DNA of 64,000 nt from Phycisphaerae bacterium (GCA_030745875.1 JASLNT010000022.1:105793-169792), one strand, 5' to 3'. Counted from the stretch's first letter, positions 36,127 to 46,059 are shown. Program-made: numbers and translations. Notes: generated from the letters alone by a model not told the origin.

Positions 36127-37164
36127 ATGGTTAGAGAGAAGATAATATCGCAGGAGGAACTCGGCCCGGAAGATGAGCGGTTCAACTCGGCGCTGCGCCC
36201 CGAATCGCTGGATGCGTGCATCGGGATGGATGATCTGCTGGAGAAGCTGCAGATATCCATAACCGCCGCCCGCCAGCGAAACGAGCCGATGGAGCACGTG
36301 CTGCTGCACGGTCCGCCCGGACTGGGAAAAACCACGCTGGCGTATGTGATCGCTAACGAAATGGGCAGCGCGATCCGCGTCTCGTCGGGCCCGGCGCTTA
36401 CGCGTCCAAGCGACCTGATCGGAATCATGACAAATCTCGAATCGCGAGATGTGCTGTTCATCGACGAAATCCACCGTCTGTCCCCCGCGGTCGAGGAGTA
36501 TATCTACCCGGCGATGGAAGACTACAAAGTCGACTTCATAGTCGATTCGGGCATGCACTCCCGCACGATTAACCTGCCGCTCAAACCTTTCACGCTTATC
36601 GGCGCCACCACGCGCAGCGGAATGCTAAGCCCCCCGCTTCGCACGCGATTCGGCATAACGCATCACCTGGAATTCTGGACGCCCGACGACCTTCTCAAGC
36701 GATGCCGAATGTCCGCCGACATGCTGGATCTGAAATACGAAGAGCCCGCCCTTTCCATGCTCGCCGATCGCGCCCGAGGCACGCCGAGAATCGCCAACCG
36801 CCTGCTCAGACGCTGTCGCGACTACGCGCAAGTGAAGGGCGACGGGCATCTTACAGTAGGCAGCGTGGAAGCCGCACTCGACCTGGAAGGCATAGACCAA
36901 CTCGGTTTAGACGAGCTTGACCGCAGCTTCCTGCGACGAATCATCGAAATATACAAGGGCGGACCGGTCGGTATCGAAGCCGTTGCAGCAACGCTGGGCG
37001 AAGAGACCGACACGCTGGTGGACGTCGTGGAACCATTCCTGCTGCAGAACGGTCTCCTCGCCCGCACCCGCCGCGGGCGAATGGTCACCGCCAAGGCGTA
37101 TGAACATCTGAATGTCTCGGACATTCCTCCCCAAACCGAGGCGGGTCTGTTCGACCAGCAGTAA
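36127..37164 (+). CDS. ruvB: Holliday junction branch-migration ATPase RuvB
   Basis: Hexameric AAA+ motor of branch migration. 345 residues from ATG 36127; the upstream extension of the frame overlaps ruvA and is not coding. It shows LRPESLDACIGMDD, Walker A GPPGLGKTTLA, sensor DVLFIDEIHRL, the Arg finger region ATTRSGMLSPPLRTRFG and the C-terminal winged helix with TRRGRMVTAKAYEHL. Directly downstream of ruvA. Confidence 0.97.
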   Translation: MVREKIISQEELGPEDERFNSALRPESLDACIGMDDLLEKLQISITAARQRNEPMEHVLLHGPPGLGKTTLAYVIANEMGSAIRVSSGPALTRPSDLIGIMTNLESRDVLFIDEIHRLSPAVEEYIYPAMEDYKVDFIVDSGMHSRTINLPLKPFTLIGATTRSGMLSPPLRTRFGITHHLEFWTPDDLLKRCRMSADMLDLKYEEPALSMLADRARGTPRIANRLLRRCRDYAQVKGDGHLTVGSVEAALDLEGIDQLGLDELDRSFLRRIIEIYKGGPVGIEAVAATLGEETDTLVDVVEPFLLQNGLLARTRRGRMVTAKAYEHLNVSDIPPQTEAGLFDQQ

Positions 37165-37200
37165 CCCACCGCCCCGCCGCACAACAGGAGCACCTGCGTC

Positions 37201-39300
37201 ATGAAACACTCTCTCGTTGCGATTTCCCTGCTGGCGGCCGTTTCGACATCCGTGTTTGCGGCCGATGATGCAAAAGAACTTGCATTTATCCGCTTTGACA
37301 ACGGCGTCCAATCGTATGCAGGCATGAAATACTTCTGGTTGGGCGATGGCGATATCACACTGACGATCGACGTGAAACCCGCCCCCGATCGCGTCCTGGA
37401 GTTGCTATGGGGCTCCAAGAACGACACTCGCACCGGGACCGCGAACATAGCAGGCAAGGACACGCCAATTCGCAGCGGCGGATACGATGGTTTCCGCTGG
37501 ATCGCCACAGCGCTTCCCGACAAAGTCGCAGGCGATAAGTACACGATCGTACTGAAGCAAAACAGCGGTAAGCCCGGATTCATAGCGGCCGCCCGCCTCG
37601 TCCCTAAAGGCTCCGCTGGATCAAACTCCCCACCTAAGAAAGGCGCTCACAAGATAAGCTGCAAAGCGACCGCCCGCCCCCGCCCGGCAGCCGGATCGCG
37701 GGAACCCGCCTTCCCGGAAATGCGGAAGGTCTGGGCCTCACCCGCCCCGGAGCCCGCCAAACCGCACCCGGACAAAGCTATCGAATCCGCGTTCCGCCGC
37801 GCCGAACGCAACGGACGTCAAGCCAACGAACAGTTCTTCCGCTGCCGCAAATTCGTCGACGGATGGCTGGCGACCGCAGATGAGAAGACAGGACTGATCT
37901 CGCGAAATCTCGGCCGCAATCGCGACATATGGAACGCCAAAGACTCAGCCGCCGACAACTACCCGTATATGGTGCTTACCGCCGCTCTGACTGACCGCAA
38001 ACTGTTCGACGGACGCATGCTCGACATGTTGCGCACCGAAACGAAACTCACCAGCCGCATCGGGCGCCTGCCCGACACCTGGTCGTTCTCGAAACAGGCC
38101 TTTGCCTCCAGCAAGCCCAACCTGGATTCGATAATTTTCGGGGGCTCGGAATACGTGAAGGACGGCCTGCTTCCGCTTACCGAATGGTTAGGCAAGAGCC
38201 CCTGGTCGGTGCGAATGATCGGGATACTGGACGACATCTTCGCCAACGCCCGAATCGACACGCCCTACGGAAAGATCCCGTCGACGAATATCGAAGTCAA
38301 CGGCGAGATGCTCCAGTCGCTTTCCCGCATCTACTGGATGACGGGCGACAAGAAGTACCTCGCCTGGGCGATCCGCCTGGGCGACTACTATCTGCTGGGC
38401 GATCATCACCCGACAGAGAACCTGACGTCGCTGAAGCTCCGCGACCACGGATGCGAGATAACCGACGGCCTGGCGGAGCTTTACGTAGCTGTAAGTTTCG
38501 CACGACCCGACAAAGCCAACGCCTATCGAAAGCCCATCCACACCATGTTCGACCGCATACTCAAGGTCGGAACCAACGAGCATGGAATGATGTACGACAG
38601 CATAAACCCCAAGAGCGGAGACCACTCCAAGGGCCTGTGCGACACGTGGGGATACAACTACAACGGAATCTACGTGCTGTACATGGTCGACAAAACCGCC
38701 AAATATCGCGATGCGGTCCGCAAGGTGCTGTCCAATCTGAACGAGCACTACAAGGACCACCCGTGGCGTGGCGCCGACTCCTACGCCGACAGCATAGAAG
38801 GAGCGATCTGCCTGTTTAATCGCGAGCGCGTCGACACTGTCGAGGAATGGCTCGACAGCGAGATCAAGGACATGTGGCGCCCTCAACGTCCCGACGGCGT
38901 GGTCGAGGGCTGGCACGGGGACGGGAACAGCGCCAGAACCTCGATCATGTACGCCCTGTTCAAAACGCAGGGAGCCCACGTTCGCCCGTGGCGGAAGGAT
39001 GTGCGCATTGGCGCGGTAATGCTGGACGAGAACAAGAAACTCTGCATCAGCCTGATCGCCGCTGAAGACTGGTCGGGTAAGATCATTTTCGACCGGGCGC
39101 GCCACAAGGTGCAAATGCGCCTGCCGATCGATTACACGCGAATCAACCAGTTCCCCGAATGGTTCGCACCAGACGCGAAAAACCGCTGGACCGTATCACC
39201 CGGTGGAGAATCATTCACCGGCCCGCAATTACACGCCGGTATGGACATCAAGCTAAAGGGCGGGGTGGAGATGCGATTGATCGTCTCACCGAACAAATAA
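37201..39300 (+). CDS. Secreted protein, possible (alpha/alpha)6-barrel glycosidase-like
   Basis: A 699-residue exported protein: signal peptide (cleavage after VFA, about residue 20) and AGGAG upstream. The first 140 residues look like a beta-sandwich domain. A Pro/Ala-rich linker (about 140-185) leads to a helical region (190-600) with repeated Trp/Tyr-rich motifs such as WMTGDKKYLAWAIRLGDYYL and CDTWGYNYNGIYVLYMV, which suggest a six-hairpin (alpha/alpha)6 barrel as in several sugar-active enzymes. I cannot name a family or catalytic residue. The gene stands directly before a GH78 rhamnosidase in the same direction, which fits glycan breakdown. Confidence 0.75.
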   Translation: MKHSLVAISLLAAVSTSVFAADDAKELAFIRFDNGVQSYAGMKYFWLGDGDITLTIDVKPAPDRVLELLWGSKNDTRTGTANIAGKDTPIRSGGYDGFRWIATALPDKVAGDKYTIVLKQNSGKPGFIAAARLVPKGSAGSNSPPKKGAHKISCKATARPRPAAGSREPAFPEMRKVWASPAPEPAKPHPDKAIESAFRRAERNGRQANEQFFRCRKFVDGWLATADEKTGLISRNLGRNRDIWNAKDSAADNYPYMVLTAALTDRKLFDGRMLDMLRTETKLTSRIGRLPDTWSFSKQAFASSKPNLDSIIFGGSEYVKDGLLPLTEWLGKSPWSVRMIGILDDIFANARIDTPYGKIPSTNIEVNGEMLQSLSRIYWMTGDKKYLAWAIRLGDYYLLGDHHPTENLTSLKLRDHGCEITDGLAELYVAVSFARPDKANAYRKPIHTMFDRILKVGTNEHGMMYDSINPKSGDHSKGLCDTWGYNYNGIYVLYMVDKTAKYRDAVRKVLSNLNEHYKDHPWRGADSYADSIEGAICLFNRERVDTVEEWLDSEIKDMWRPQRPDGVVEGWHGDGNSARTSIMYALFKTQGAHVRPWRKDVRIGAVMLDENKKLCISLIAAEDWSGKIIFDRARHKVQMRLPIDYTRINQFPEWFAPDAKNRWTVSPGGESFTGPQLHAGMDIKLKGGVEMRLIVSPNK

Positions 39301-39329
39301 GAAGGTGATGAGATGCTGAAAGGTCCAAT

Positions 39330-42101
39330 ATGAAACGGTTGATCGTGATTATGGCTGTGTGTGCGTTTCCGGCCACCGCGGCGCGGGCGGCGGACGGAAG
39401 CGTCAGCGCCGGACGATTGCGCTGTGAGTATCGGATTAATCCGCTGGGCATTGATGTGGTCAAACCGCGCTTGAACTGGATCATCCTGTCCGACTCAGCA
39501 GGTCAGAAGCAGACAGCGTATCGCGTACTGATCGCCAGCGACCCGGAGCAGCTCAACGCCAACACCGGCGATATGTGGGACAGCGGAAAGGTCGAATCGG
39601 ACCAAACCACTCACGTGGTCTATAAGGGCAGGCCCCTGACGTCCGGTGTGCGATGTTGGTGGAAGGTGCGCATCTGGGGAGCCGATGGGAAAGCGTCCGA
39701 ATGGAGCAAACCTGCGATGTGGTCGCTGGGGCTGCTGAAACCTTCCGACTGGAAAGCGAAATGGATCGCCGCCACCGAAGACTCCCCCGCCAGCGAAGCC
39801 GGCGTAATGCCCGCGACAATGCTGCGTAAATCGTTCAAGATCAACGGTGCGGTCAAGCGGGCGACGGTCCACGTAAGCGGGCTTGGCGTGTACGATCTGC
39901 ACATCAACGGCAAGCGTGTGGGAGACAGCATCCTGGCGCCCGGGTTCACCATGTACCGAAGCCGTATTCAGCACCAGACATTTGACGTCACGGATATGCT
40001 CGCCAACGGCGACAACGCAGTCGGAGCGATCCTGAGCGACGGCTGGAACGGTGAGTACTTCTTTGGAATGCCCATGAGGCAGATCCAACGCCCGTTTGAG
40101 GGGCGCAGGGGCTTCATAATGCAGTTGGAGATCGAACTGGCGGCCGGAAAGACACAGACGATTGTGACCGACAGGTCCTGGCGATCATCGAGGAACGGTC
40201 CGCTCAGGATGGCGAGCCTGTATGACGGCGAGGTATACGACGGGCGGATGGCCATGCCCGGCTGGGACAAAGCAGACTTCGACGACAAGAGATGGCGAGA
40301 TGCCGTGTTGGCGAGCTATCTCGACAAAGCGAATCTGGTCTGGCGGCGCAACGAACCTATTCGCGTGGTCAGGGAGCTCAAACCGGTGAAGATGACCGAG
40401 CCGAAACCGGGCGTGTTCGTTTTCGACATGGGTCAGAATATGGTCGGGTGGTGTCGACTGAAAGTCAACGGGCGTGCGGGGACCACCGTCAAACTGGTGC
40501 ACGGTGAGATGCTCAACGACAACGGTACGGTCTACACCGCCAACCTCCGCGGAGCCAGGCAGACAGACATATTCATCAAAGGCTCCCATGAAGCACAAGT
40601 GTACGAACCGCGTTTTACGTACCACGGGTTCAGATACGTACAGCTTACGGGCAACGAATACAAACCGTGGAGATACATGCCCGCCTACGAGCCGAAGATA
40701 ACTGATCTGCTGGGACGAGTATTCCATTCGGCGTCGCCCGCCGCTGGCCAGTTTGAATGCTCCAGCGATCTGATCAACAAGATAAACCACATGATCGTCT
40801 GGACTCAGCGAAGCAATCTGCACAGCGTCCCAACCGACTGCCCGCAGCGCGACGAACGAGGCGGATGGATGGGCGATATTCAATCGTTCGCCCAGACTGC
40901 GATCTTCAACATGGACATGGCGGGCTTCTTCTGCAAATGGATCCCGGATGTTCGCGATTCACAATCAGAAGACGGACGGTATTCCAATTTCTCGCCGATG
41001 GATCACGGCAGGTGGAGAGGCGGGACGCCCGCCTGGGCTGATGCGGGCGTGATCGTGCCCTGGCGGGTCTATCAGAATTACGGTGACACGCGGATGCTGG
41101 AAGAACACTACGAATCGGCCCGCCGCTGGGTCGATTACGTCCGCAGTAAGAGCCCCGGTATGCTCTGGGAGGGATCTCTGGGGGACAATTTCAACGACTG
41201 GCTGAACGGTGATACAATAATCGCCGAAGGTTGGCCTGCAAAGGGCGCAAGAGTGCCCCCCCGCGTGCTGGCCAGCGCGTTCTTCGCTCAGTCAACGGAG
41301 ATACTCTCCAAAATGGCGACTGCGCTCGGACGCACCGGAGACGCGGAGAAATACGCTAAACTCGCCGCAAACATCAAAGCCGCATTCAACAAGAAATACG
41401 TCCAGCCCGACGGAAAGATCGAAGGCTACACGCAGGCCGGATACGCCCTGGCGTTGCGTTTTAACATCCTGCCCGAGGACGTCCGACCCAAATCCGCAGC
41501 ACACATGGTCGCTGATTTCAAACGTTACAACGGGCACATGTCCACAGGCATCCAAACCTCACACAGGCTGATGCTGGAGCTCACGCGGAACGGTTACAAC
41601 GACCAGGCGTATCGCCTGCTGACTCTTCGGAGCTTCCCGTCATGGGGATTCATGATCGACCAGGGCGCGACGACCATCTGGGAACGGTGGGACGGATACG
41701 TCAAAGGACGCGGATTCCGGAAACCGTTGATGAACTCGTTCAACCACTGGGCTCTCGGAGCCGTTGGCGAGTGGATGTGGCGCCATATTGTCGGACTGAA
41801 TCCCGACGAGAGCAAACCCGGATGGAAGCATTTCATAGTAGCCCCCCGCCCGGGCGGCGGGCTCACCTGGGCGCGAGGGAGTTACGAATCCATCCGCGGT
41901 CGGATCGTCAGCAGTTGGCGCATCGAAGGCGACAAATTCAGTCTGGACGTGACAGTTCCGCCGAACACAACTGCAACGGTGCACATTCCGACAAAGTACG
42001 CCAAGGGCGTAACTGTAGACGGCAAGCCGGTCGCTGCAAGACCCAAGGCGGGCTTTACCGTCGGGTCAGGACGCCGCCTGTTTGTCTCGTCGATGAACTA
42101 G
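39330..42101 (+). CDS. GH78 alpha-L-rhamnosidase, secreted
   Basis: A 923-residue glycoside hydrolase with signal peptide (about 1-20). N-terminal beta domains start LRCEYRINPLGIDVVKPRLNW and include FDMGQNMVGWCRLKVNGRAG. The catalytic (alpha/alpha)6 barrel has PTDCPQRDERGGWMGDIQ, whose acidic pair supplies the general acid in this family, and later SFPSWGFMIDQGATTIWERWDG. The C-terminal beta domain ends VTVPPNTTATVHIPT. It removes terminal L-rhamnose from plant or microbial glycans (inverting). Thirty bases separate it from the upstream secreted protein. Its stop codon overlaps that of the opposite small Cys-rich gene. Confidence 0.92.
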   Translation: MKRLIVIMAVCAFPATAARAADGSVSAGRLRCEYRINPLGIDVVKPRLNWIILSDSAGQKQTAYRVLIASDPEQLNANTGDMWDSGKVESDQTTHVVYKGRPLTSGVRCWWKVRIWGADGKASEWSKPAMWSLGLLKPSDWKAKWIAATEDSPASEAGVMPATMLRKSFKINGAVKRATVHVSGLGVYDLHINGKRVGDSILAPGFTMYRSRIQHQTFDVTDMLANGDNAVGAILSDGWNGEYFFGMPMRQIQRPFEGRRGFIMQLEIELAAGKTQTIVTDRSWRSSRNGPLRMASLYDGEVYDGRMAMPGWDKADFDDKRWRDAVLASYLDKANLVWRRNEPIRVVRELKPVKMTEPKPGVFVFDMGQNMVGWCRLKVNGRAGTTVKLVHGEMLNDNGTVYTANLRGARQTDIFIKGSHEAQVYEPRFTYHGFRYVQLTGNEYKPWRYMPAYEPKITDLLGRVFHSASPAAGQFECSSDLINKINHMIVWTQRSNLHSVPTDCPQRDERGGWMGDIQSFAQTAIFNMDMAGFFCKWIPDVRDSQSEDGRYSNFSPMDHGRWRGGTPAWADAGVIVPWRVYQNYGDTRMLEEHYESARRWVDYVRSKSPGMLWEGSLGDNFNDWLNGDTIIAEGWPAKGARVPPRVLASAFFAQSTEILSKMATALGRTGDAEKYAKLAANIKAAFNKKYVQPDGKIEGYTQAGYALALRFNILPEDVRPKSAAHMVADFKRYNGHMSTGIQTSHRLMLELTRNGYNDQAYRLLTLRSFPSWGFMIDQGATTIWERWDGYVKGRGFRKPLMNSFNHWALGAVGEWMWRHIVGLNPDESKPGWKHFIVAPRPGGGLTWARGSYESIRGRIVSSWRIEGDKFSLDVTVPPNTTATVHIPTKYAKGVTVDGKPVAARPKAGFTVGSGRRLFVSSMN

Positions 42102-42298
42102 AGCTGCCAGGCTTTGGCGAACGCCCCAAAGCTGCGATCGTAGGTCTTCTCCGCCTCGGCGGGAAAACAGCAGCCAGGCAACTGCTTGCTCTTGAGGTGA
42201 TACTGAATGCAGTCGCAGCAGGCGCCTTGACGGCTGCAGGACGTGTACGTGCACGTGCAGAACTCGAGGTTTCTATCTTTCTTTGGACAATCAGCCAT
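42098..42298 (-). CDS. Small Cys-rich protein, DUF6485-like
   Basis: A 66-residue protein with nine cysteines: CPKKDRNLEFCTCTYTSCSRQG, then CCDCIQYHLK and LPGCCF. The last third carries AEKTYDRSFGAFAK. The pattern agrees with the small DUF6485 family as I remember it, which has no known function; the Cys spacing suggests metal binding. AAGGA stands upstream of the ATG. The stop overlaps the GH78 stop in a shared CTAG. It is the last gene in the minus-strand run and 29 bases after the transglutaminase gene. Confidence 0.8.
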   Translation of the reverse strand: MADCPKKDRNLEFCTCTYTSCSRQGACCDCIQYHLKSKQLPGCCFPAEAEKTYDRSFGAFAKAWQL

Positions 42299-42327
42299 GG
42301 TGCGTTCCTTGTCTTTTGGACTACGTG

Positions 42328-44226
42328 TTACTTTTTTATCATCGCCCGGATCTTCTGGGCTTCTCTGGTCTGCCCGGCGATTTCCAGCAAGGCTGCGAGG
42401 CGATTTCCCAGTATGTAGTAGGATGTCTGACTGGCAAATGCGCCGAACACCTTGCGGGGTTTCTTGGCGGCTTTGAATAGCTTGGCGTACAACGCTATAG
42501 CAACTTTTGAGTGCCCCGCGTCCACGAGCAGTTTCTCCGCTTTCACGGACGCACTGGTGACGATACTGGCTAGATCAACGTTCTTCACCGAGGCCGTTTC
42601 GTAAAACTTCAACGCCAGTGCGGGCTTCTCGCGGGCGGCGCAATCGTCACCGCAGGCAATCATTATTCGCCCCTGGAGATCGCGTCTTGAGGCGTACACG
42701 CCCATCGCTTTCTGGTAGATCTTCATCCTCGCCGATGGTTCCGGAATCGAGGGCGTTATGCGTAACACCATTTCGCAACTGTAATCCGGATAAACCTTTG
42801 CGGTTTTGGACGTCAATACATCGAAGAACTTCCCGAGATGCGACACTTTCAACATATCGCGGTTCTTCCGCAACTCGATAATGAAATCCCAAGCCGGTTT
42901 GTGGGCGATATTGTAACCCAACGCCGTCGCCAGGAAGCCCTCGACCACCATCATGTCAATCTTGATCGTCGCCTTCAGCGATTCAGGATCAACGGGCGAC
43001 TTTTCGAATCGCTTCTTGTACAGTGCGACCAGCGCCTGCAGGTCGGCCAGATCGGCGAGTTCATTGGCGTTGGCTACATCGGCGCAGAGAACCGCAAGCG
43101 CCGCCGCAGTATCGGCGTCTTCTCGCCTGGACGGAGGCAGGAGCAGGGCGGCGCCTTCAAGCATCAGTTCGCAATCCAGTATGTCCGCCCCCTTTGCGGG
43201 ATTCCGGGTATTTCCCACGAAGTACTTCTGTGATTCATATCGCCCGGTGCTTGAGTCCCAACTGGCCGATCGCCCTCCGCGCTGTCGAACAAAACACATC
43301 ATCCACGCATGGTAGCCTCCGTCACCGCTCCTTCCCCTGACAATTCCCGCCGGTATGCCCAAGGCTTTGCACACCTCCGAAGAGTAGTAAGCCTGTTCGA
43401 TGCACACACCGCCCACCTTCCGAAGATTCGGCAGGGTGAATTCCAGTTTCGATATCTTCTTTGGAGTCCCGTCCTTAACGTGCGCCATGTCGTACTTCAG
43501 ATCGAAATAGCTCTTGGCGGGATTCGGATATCTATTGTACTTGCCATAGGCCCACTGACGCTCCTTGATGCTCAGTTTCGTGTCAGTCAGGTAGCGGGAC
43601 AGCTCGTAGGGCATGGTCTTGAGGTCATAACGCATCTTCCGAGTTGTGTAGTAATTGAAGGCCTCGACAATCGAAGCCGGATTGAGCTGCTCTTGATAGC
43701 AGTTCGCTGATCGGCTGGTGGCGAAAGCGGTCGCCAACTCGCCATACGCAAGGAGTTTCTTGTCGCCAACGCCCTTGAGTTCCGCGATTGCCTTCAGCGC
43801 AATCACCGGTTCGCCTACGTCCTGCATACCGCGAAACAGGATGCGAGACAGACCGCGGTTGGCGATCAGCCATTTGAACAGTTCCTTACCGTCCTTGAAC
43901 AGGCCCGTTCTGGAAGCGGTTTTGGCCTGAGCTTCGGTTCGCTCGAACTTCAACTCCATCGCCGCTTTTCCATATTCGCACGCACGCAGCACGTAGATCA
44001 GATCCGTCATGACGGCCGGGTTACTGATCTTCCCCGTCGAGATGCGGCCCAGAACGGCGCCCTTTATCCGAGCGGAAAGCTCGTCAAACTCGCCGTTCTC
44101 CACCGACCGGTTCAACTCCGAGAGAGCTATCTTGGACAACCAGGCGTCGTTGGCGAGGGCGGGCGAAACACCGACCCAAACACCTGCACAAAGCAGCACA
44201 ACAACAAGAATACGCACACATTTCAT
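42328..44226 (-). CDS. Secreted transglutaminase-like protein
   Basis: A 632-residue protein with signal peptide (about 1-26); the start at ATG 44226 has AGGAAGG upstream and removes a non-coding extension. The middle holds a transglutaminase-like core with the catalytic triad in order: Cys275 (GGVCIEQAYYSSEV), His306 (GGYHAWMM) and Asp324 (SWDSSTGRY). Helical regions flank it; the C-terminal 200 residues look like TPR-type helix pairs. Such folds act as peptidases or cross-linkers on extracellular proteins or peptidoglycan. It follows the dcw cluster in the same direction after 76 bases, which makes a cell-envelope role plausible. Confidence 0.82.
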   Translation of the reverse strand: MKCVRILVVVLLCAGVWVGVSPALANDAWLSKIALSELNRSVENGEFDELSARIKGAVLGRISTGKISNPAVMTDLIYVLRACEYGKAAMELKFERTEAQAKTASRTGLFKDGKELFKWLIANRGLSRILFRGMQDVGEPVIALKAIAELKGVGDKKLLAYGELATAFATSRSANCYQEQLNPASIVEAFNYYTTRKMRYDLKTMPYELSRYLTDTKLSIKERQWAYGKYNRYPNPAKSYFDLKYDMAHVKDGTPKKISKLEFTLPNLRKVGGVCIEQAYYSSEVCKALGIPAGIVRGRSGDGGYHAWMMCFVRQRGGRSASWDSSTGRYESQKYFVGNTRNPAKGADILDCELMLEGAALLLPPSRREDADTAAALAVLCADVANANELADLADLQALVALYKKRFEKSPVDPESLKATIKIDMMVVEGFLATALGYNIAHKPAWDFIIELRKNRDMLKVSHLGKFFDVLTSKTAKVYPDYSCEMVLRITPSIPEPSARMKIYQKAMGVYASRRDLQGRIMIACGDDCAAREKPALALKFYETASVKNVDLASIVTSASVKAEKLLVDAGHSKVAIALYAKLFKAAKKPRKVFGAFASQTSYYILGNRLAALLEIAGQTREAQKIRAMIKK

Positions 44227-44302
44227 CGAATAATCCCTTCCTACGGAGGTCCCATACAGCATTATCCGCCCTGGATACGACCGAATCAAGAAAAAGCAGC
44301 TC

Positions 44303-45034
44303 TCACGACGCCTCGGCGCTGGGTTCGGGAATTATCATCCAGAGCGCAAACATGACAGCAGCAATCAACGGCCAGGCGAGCATCGCCCATATCTGCGTCA
44401 ATCCCTTTCCGGCGCCCCGCGCCGCGGCGGCGTCCCACGCCTGAGTCGCCGGGCACAGTCTCCACAACGTTTCGCTTACACCCGCCGACGCGAAAAACTC
44501 CGCCGACACGTACCATAACCACGGCAGTCCAATCGCAATAAACACGGAAGTGAACATCACCACCGAACCTCCAGGCTTACCCGAGGCCAGCCACACACCG
44601 CACACCCACGCCATCGGCCAGAGGGTGCAAACGTATCCCATTCCGCTAAGCGCATCCAAGGGAACCGAACCGCTCAACCACACCGCCGGAACGAAGAACG
44701 CCCCTGCGATAAATGTCCAGAAGAGCATTTCGACCACAGCATCGGGCCACCACCGCCAACCGCACTTCGAGGCGGTGCGAAACATAACTATCACCGGATA
44801 CGCCAACAGGTAGAATCCCGTCTGCGCCACCGTCAGGGTTTGAACGGCGGGAACTAACCCCGGAGCGTATGGATCGCCCGAGCCCCTGATGCTCCCGGGC
44901 CACAGCCCAACAGCCAGCCCTATCAGCATCGTCGCAAGGTACACCAGCCCCGCCGGGCGCCAAACGGCATTTAAGACGCTTCCGGAGCCCGATGGTTCTT
45001 CAGCGATATGTCGCTTGGCGCCGAGGGTGGTCAT
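44303..45034 (-). CDS. Six-TM membrane protein at the end of the dcw cluster
   Basis: A 243-residue protein with about six membrane helices (starting near residues 28, 66, 96, 128, 157 and 212) and no recognised motif. Its ATG overlaps the ftsQ stop (ATGA), so translation is coupled and it belongs to the dcw operon. The place is where ftsA or ftsZ usually follow. It could be a divisome or lipid-carrier related membrane protein, but nothing in the sequence proves this. Confidence 0.75.
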   Translation of the reverse strand: MTTLGAKRHIAEEPSGSGSVLNAVWRPAGLVYLATMLIGLAVGLWPGSIRGSGDPYAPGLVPAVQTLTVAQTGFYLLAYPVIVMFRTASKCGWRWWPDAVVEMLFWTFIAGAFFVPAVWLSGSVPLDALSGMGYVCTLWPMAWVCGVWLASGKPGGSVVMFTSVFIAIGLPWLWYVSAEFFASAGVSETLWRLCPATQAWDAAAARGAGKGLTQIWAMLAWPLIAAVMFALWMIIPEPSAEAS

Positions 45035-46059
45035 TCATACGGATAGTCAAGCTGCAGGTCCAGTCCGGGTGTGTCGGCCAGTCGGCCGTTATGCCTGGAG
45101 ATGTGAGTCCTGAGGGCTCTCATCTTCTGCTCGACCGATACGTTGTAGTGGTAGCGGCCTTGTGGAAATCGCCCGAACTTAAAGTGCGAATTTCCCGCCC
45201 AGAACGCCAGGTGCGGTAATGCAATGCTCCGCCGTCCGGCGTAGTTTCTGGCGTCCACGCGGAAGTTCTGTGGAACGCCCTTGCGAATATCCAGGGTCTT
45301 CAACAGACCGGCCAGTCGCAGACTGAATCCCGCCAGGGCCTTGGTTTTCCACAGTTGTCCGGGCGGAGGAGGCGCAGGGTCCATCTCATTATCAAGTTCG
45401 ACGAGAATGTATTCTATGCTCCATGGTCCGGTGGCGCTTGGCGGGACGTCGGTCTTCTCTATGAAGGCTTCCTGTCGAGGCCTCTTACCGTTTCGACCGG
45501 GAATTATCGCAGTGAAGCGAGGCACATCCTTGTCGCTCAAGCGAACACCATCATCGTCAACAAAGTAGTACCGATTCCGCCAAGCCACCATCGCGGCGGG
45601 TTTGCGGAACTCACAGTCAACCCGCACAAAAGGTCTTCCGTCGGCGTCCCGTGCTTTCCGCACGGATCGCACTTTGCGCACCCACGGATTGGCCTCGGCG
45701 CGTGCGGCAATGCTCTGGGTGAGGTTAACGTCATCGTAGGTCGCCGGACCTTCTAACGCGAATGACTTGGCGATTCTGTACGCCAGTTCCGCAGGCATCC
45801 ACGACGGACGCGTTGACACCTGCAAGCGCACCGGCGTGTTGCGCATGGTGTTGGTGGTCGCCCGAACGTGCGATTCAAGCCACTGCATTCCCCATCCAAC
45901 CGCAATCACAACAGCGCACAGGACTATAATGCGTAGAACGACCTGCAAAGTCCCGACCTTGCGCTCGAGGCTTACGCCATCCCACCAGCGACGCACGAAT
46001 GAGGGGCGAGAGGATTTGCGCGAAGTTCGTTTGCGAGTTCTTCCAGTCTTTCGTGGCAT
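45031..46059 (-). CDS. ftsQ: FtsQ/DivIB-like division protein
   Basis: A 342-residue single-span protein: very basic cytoplasmic N-terminus (1-40), one membrane helix (about 42-60) and a periplasmic part. Its beginning can be read as a POTRA-like domain (VRLQVSTRPSWMPAELAYRIAK, then NPWVRKVRSVRKARD), followed by a beta region with YYFVDDDGVRLSD, matching the FtsQ pattern where the product of the sequence reads (Y/F)-x-VD--G--L. The usual length is 250-290, so it is long. Assignment rests on these features and on its position directly after ddl. FtsQ links FtsL/FtsB to the septal synthase. Confidence 0.8.
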   Translation of the reverse strand: MPRKTGRTRKRTSRKSSRPSFVRRWWDGVSLERKVGTLQVVLRIIVLCAVVIAVGWGMQWLESHVRATTNTMRNTPVRLQVSTRPSWMPAELAYRIAKSFALEGPATYDDVNLTQSIAARAEANPWVRKVRSVRKARDADGRPFVRVDCEFRKPAAMVAWRNRYYFVDDDGVRLSDKDVPRFTAIIPGRNGKRPRQEAFIEKTDVPPSATGPWSIEYILVELDNEMDPAPPPPGQLWKTKALAGFSLRLAGLLKTLDIRKGVPQNFRVDARNYAGRRSIALPHLAFWAGNSHFKFGRFPQGRYHYNVSVEQKMRALRTHISRHNGRLADTPGLDLQLDYPYE

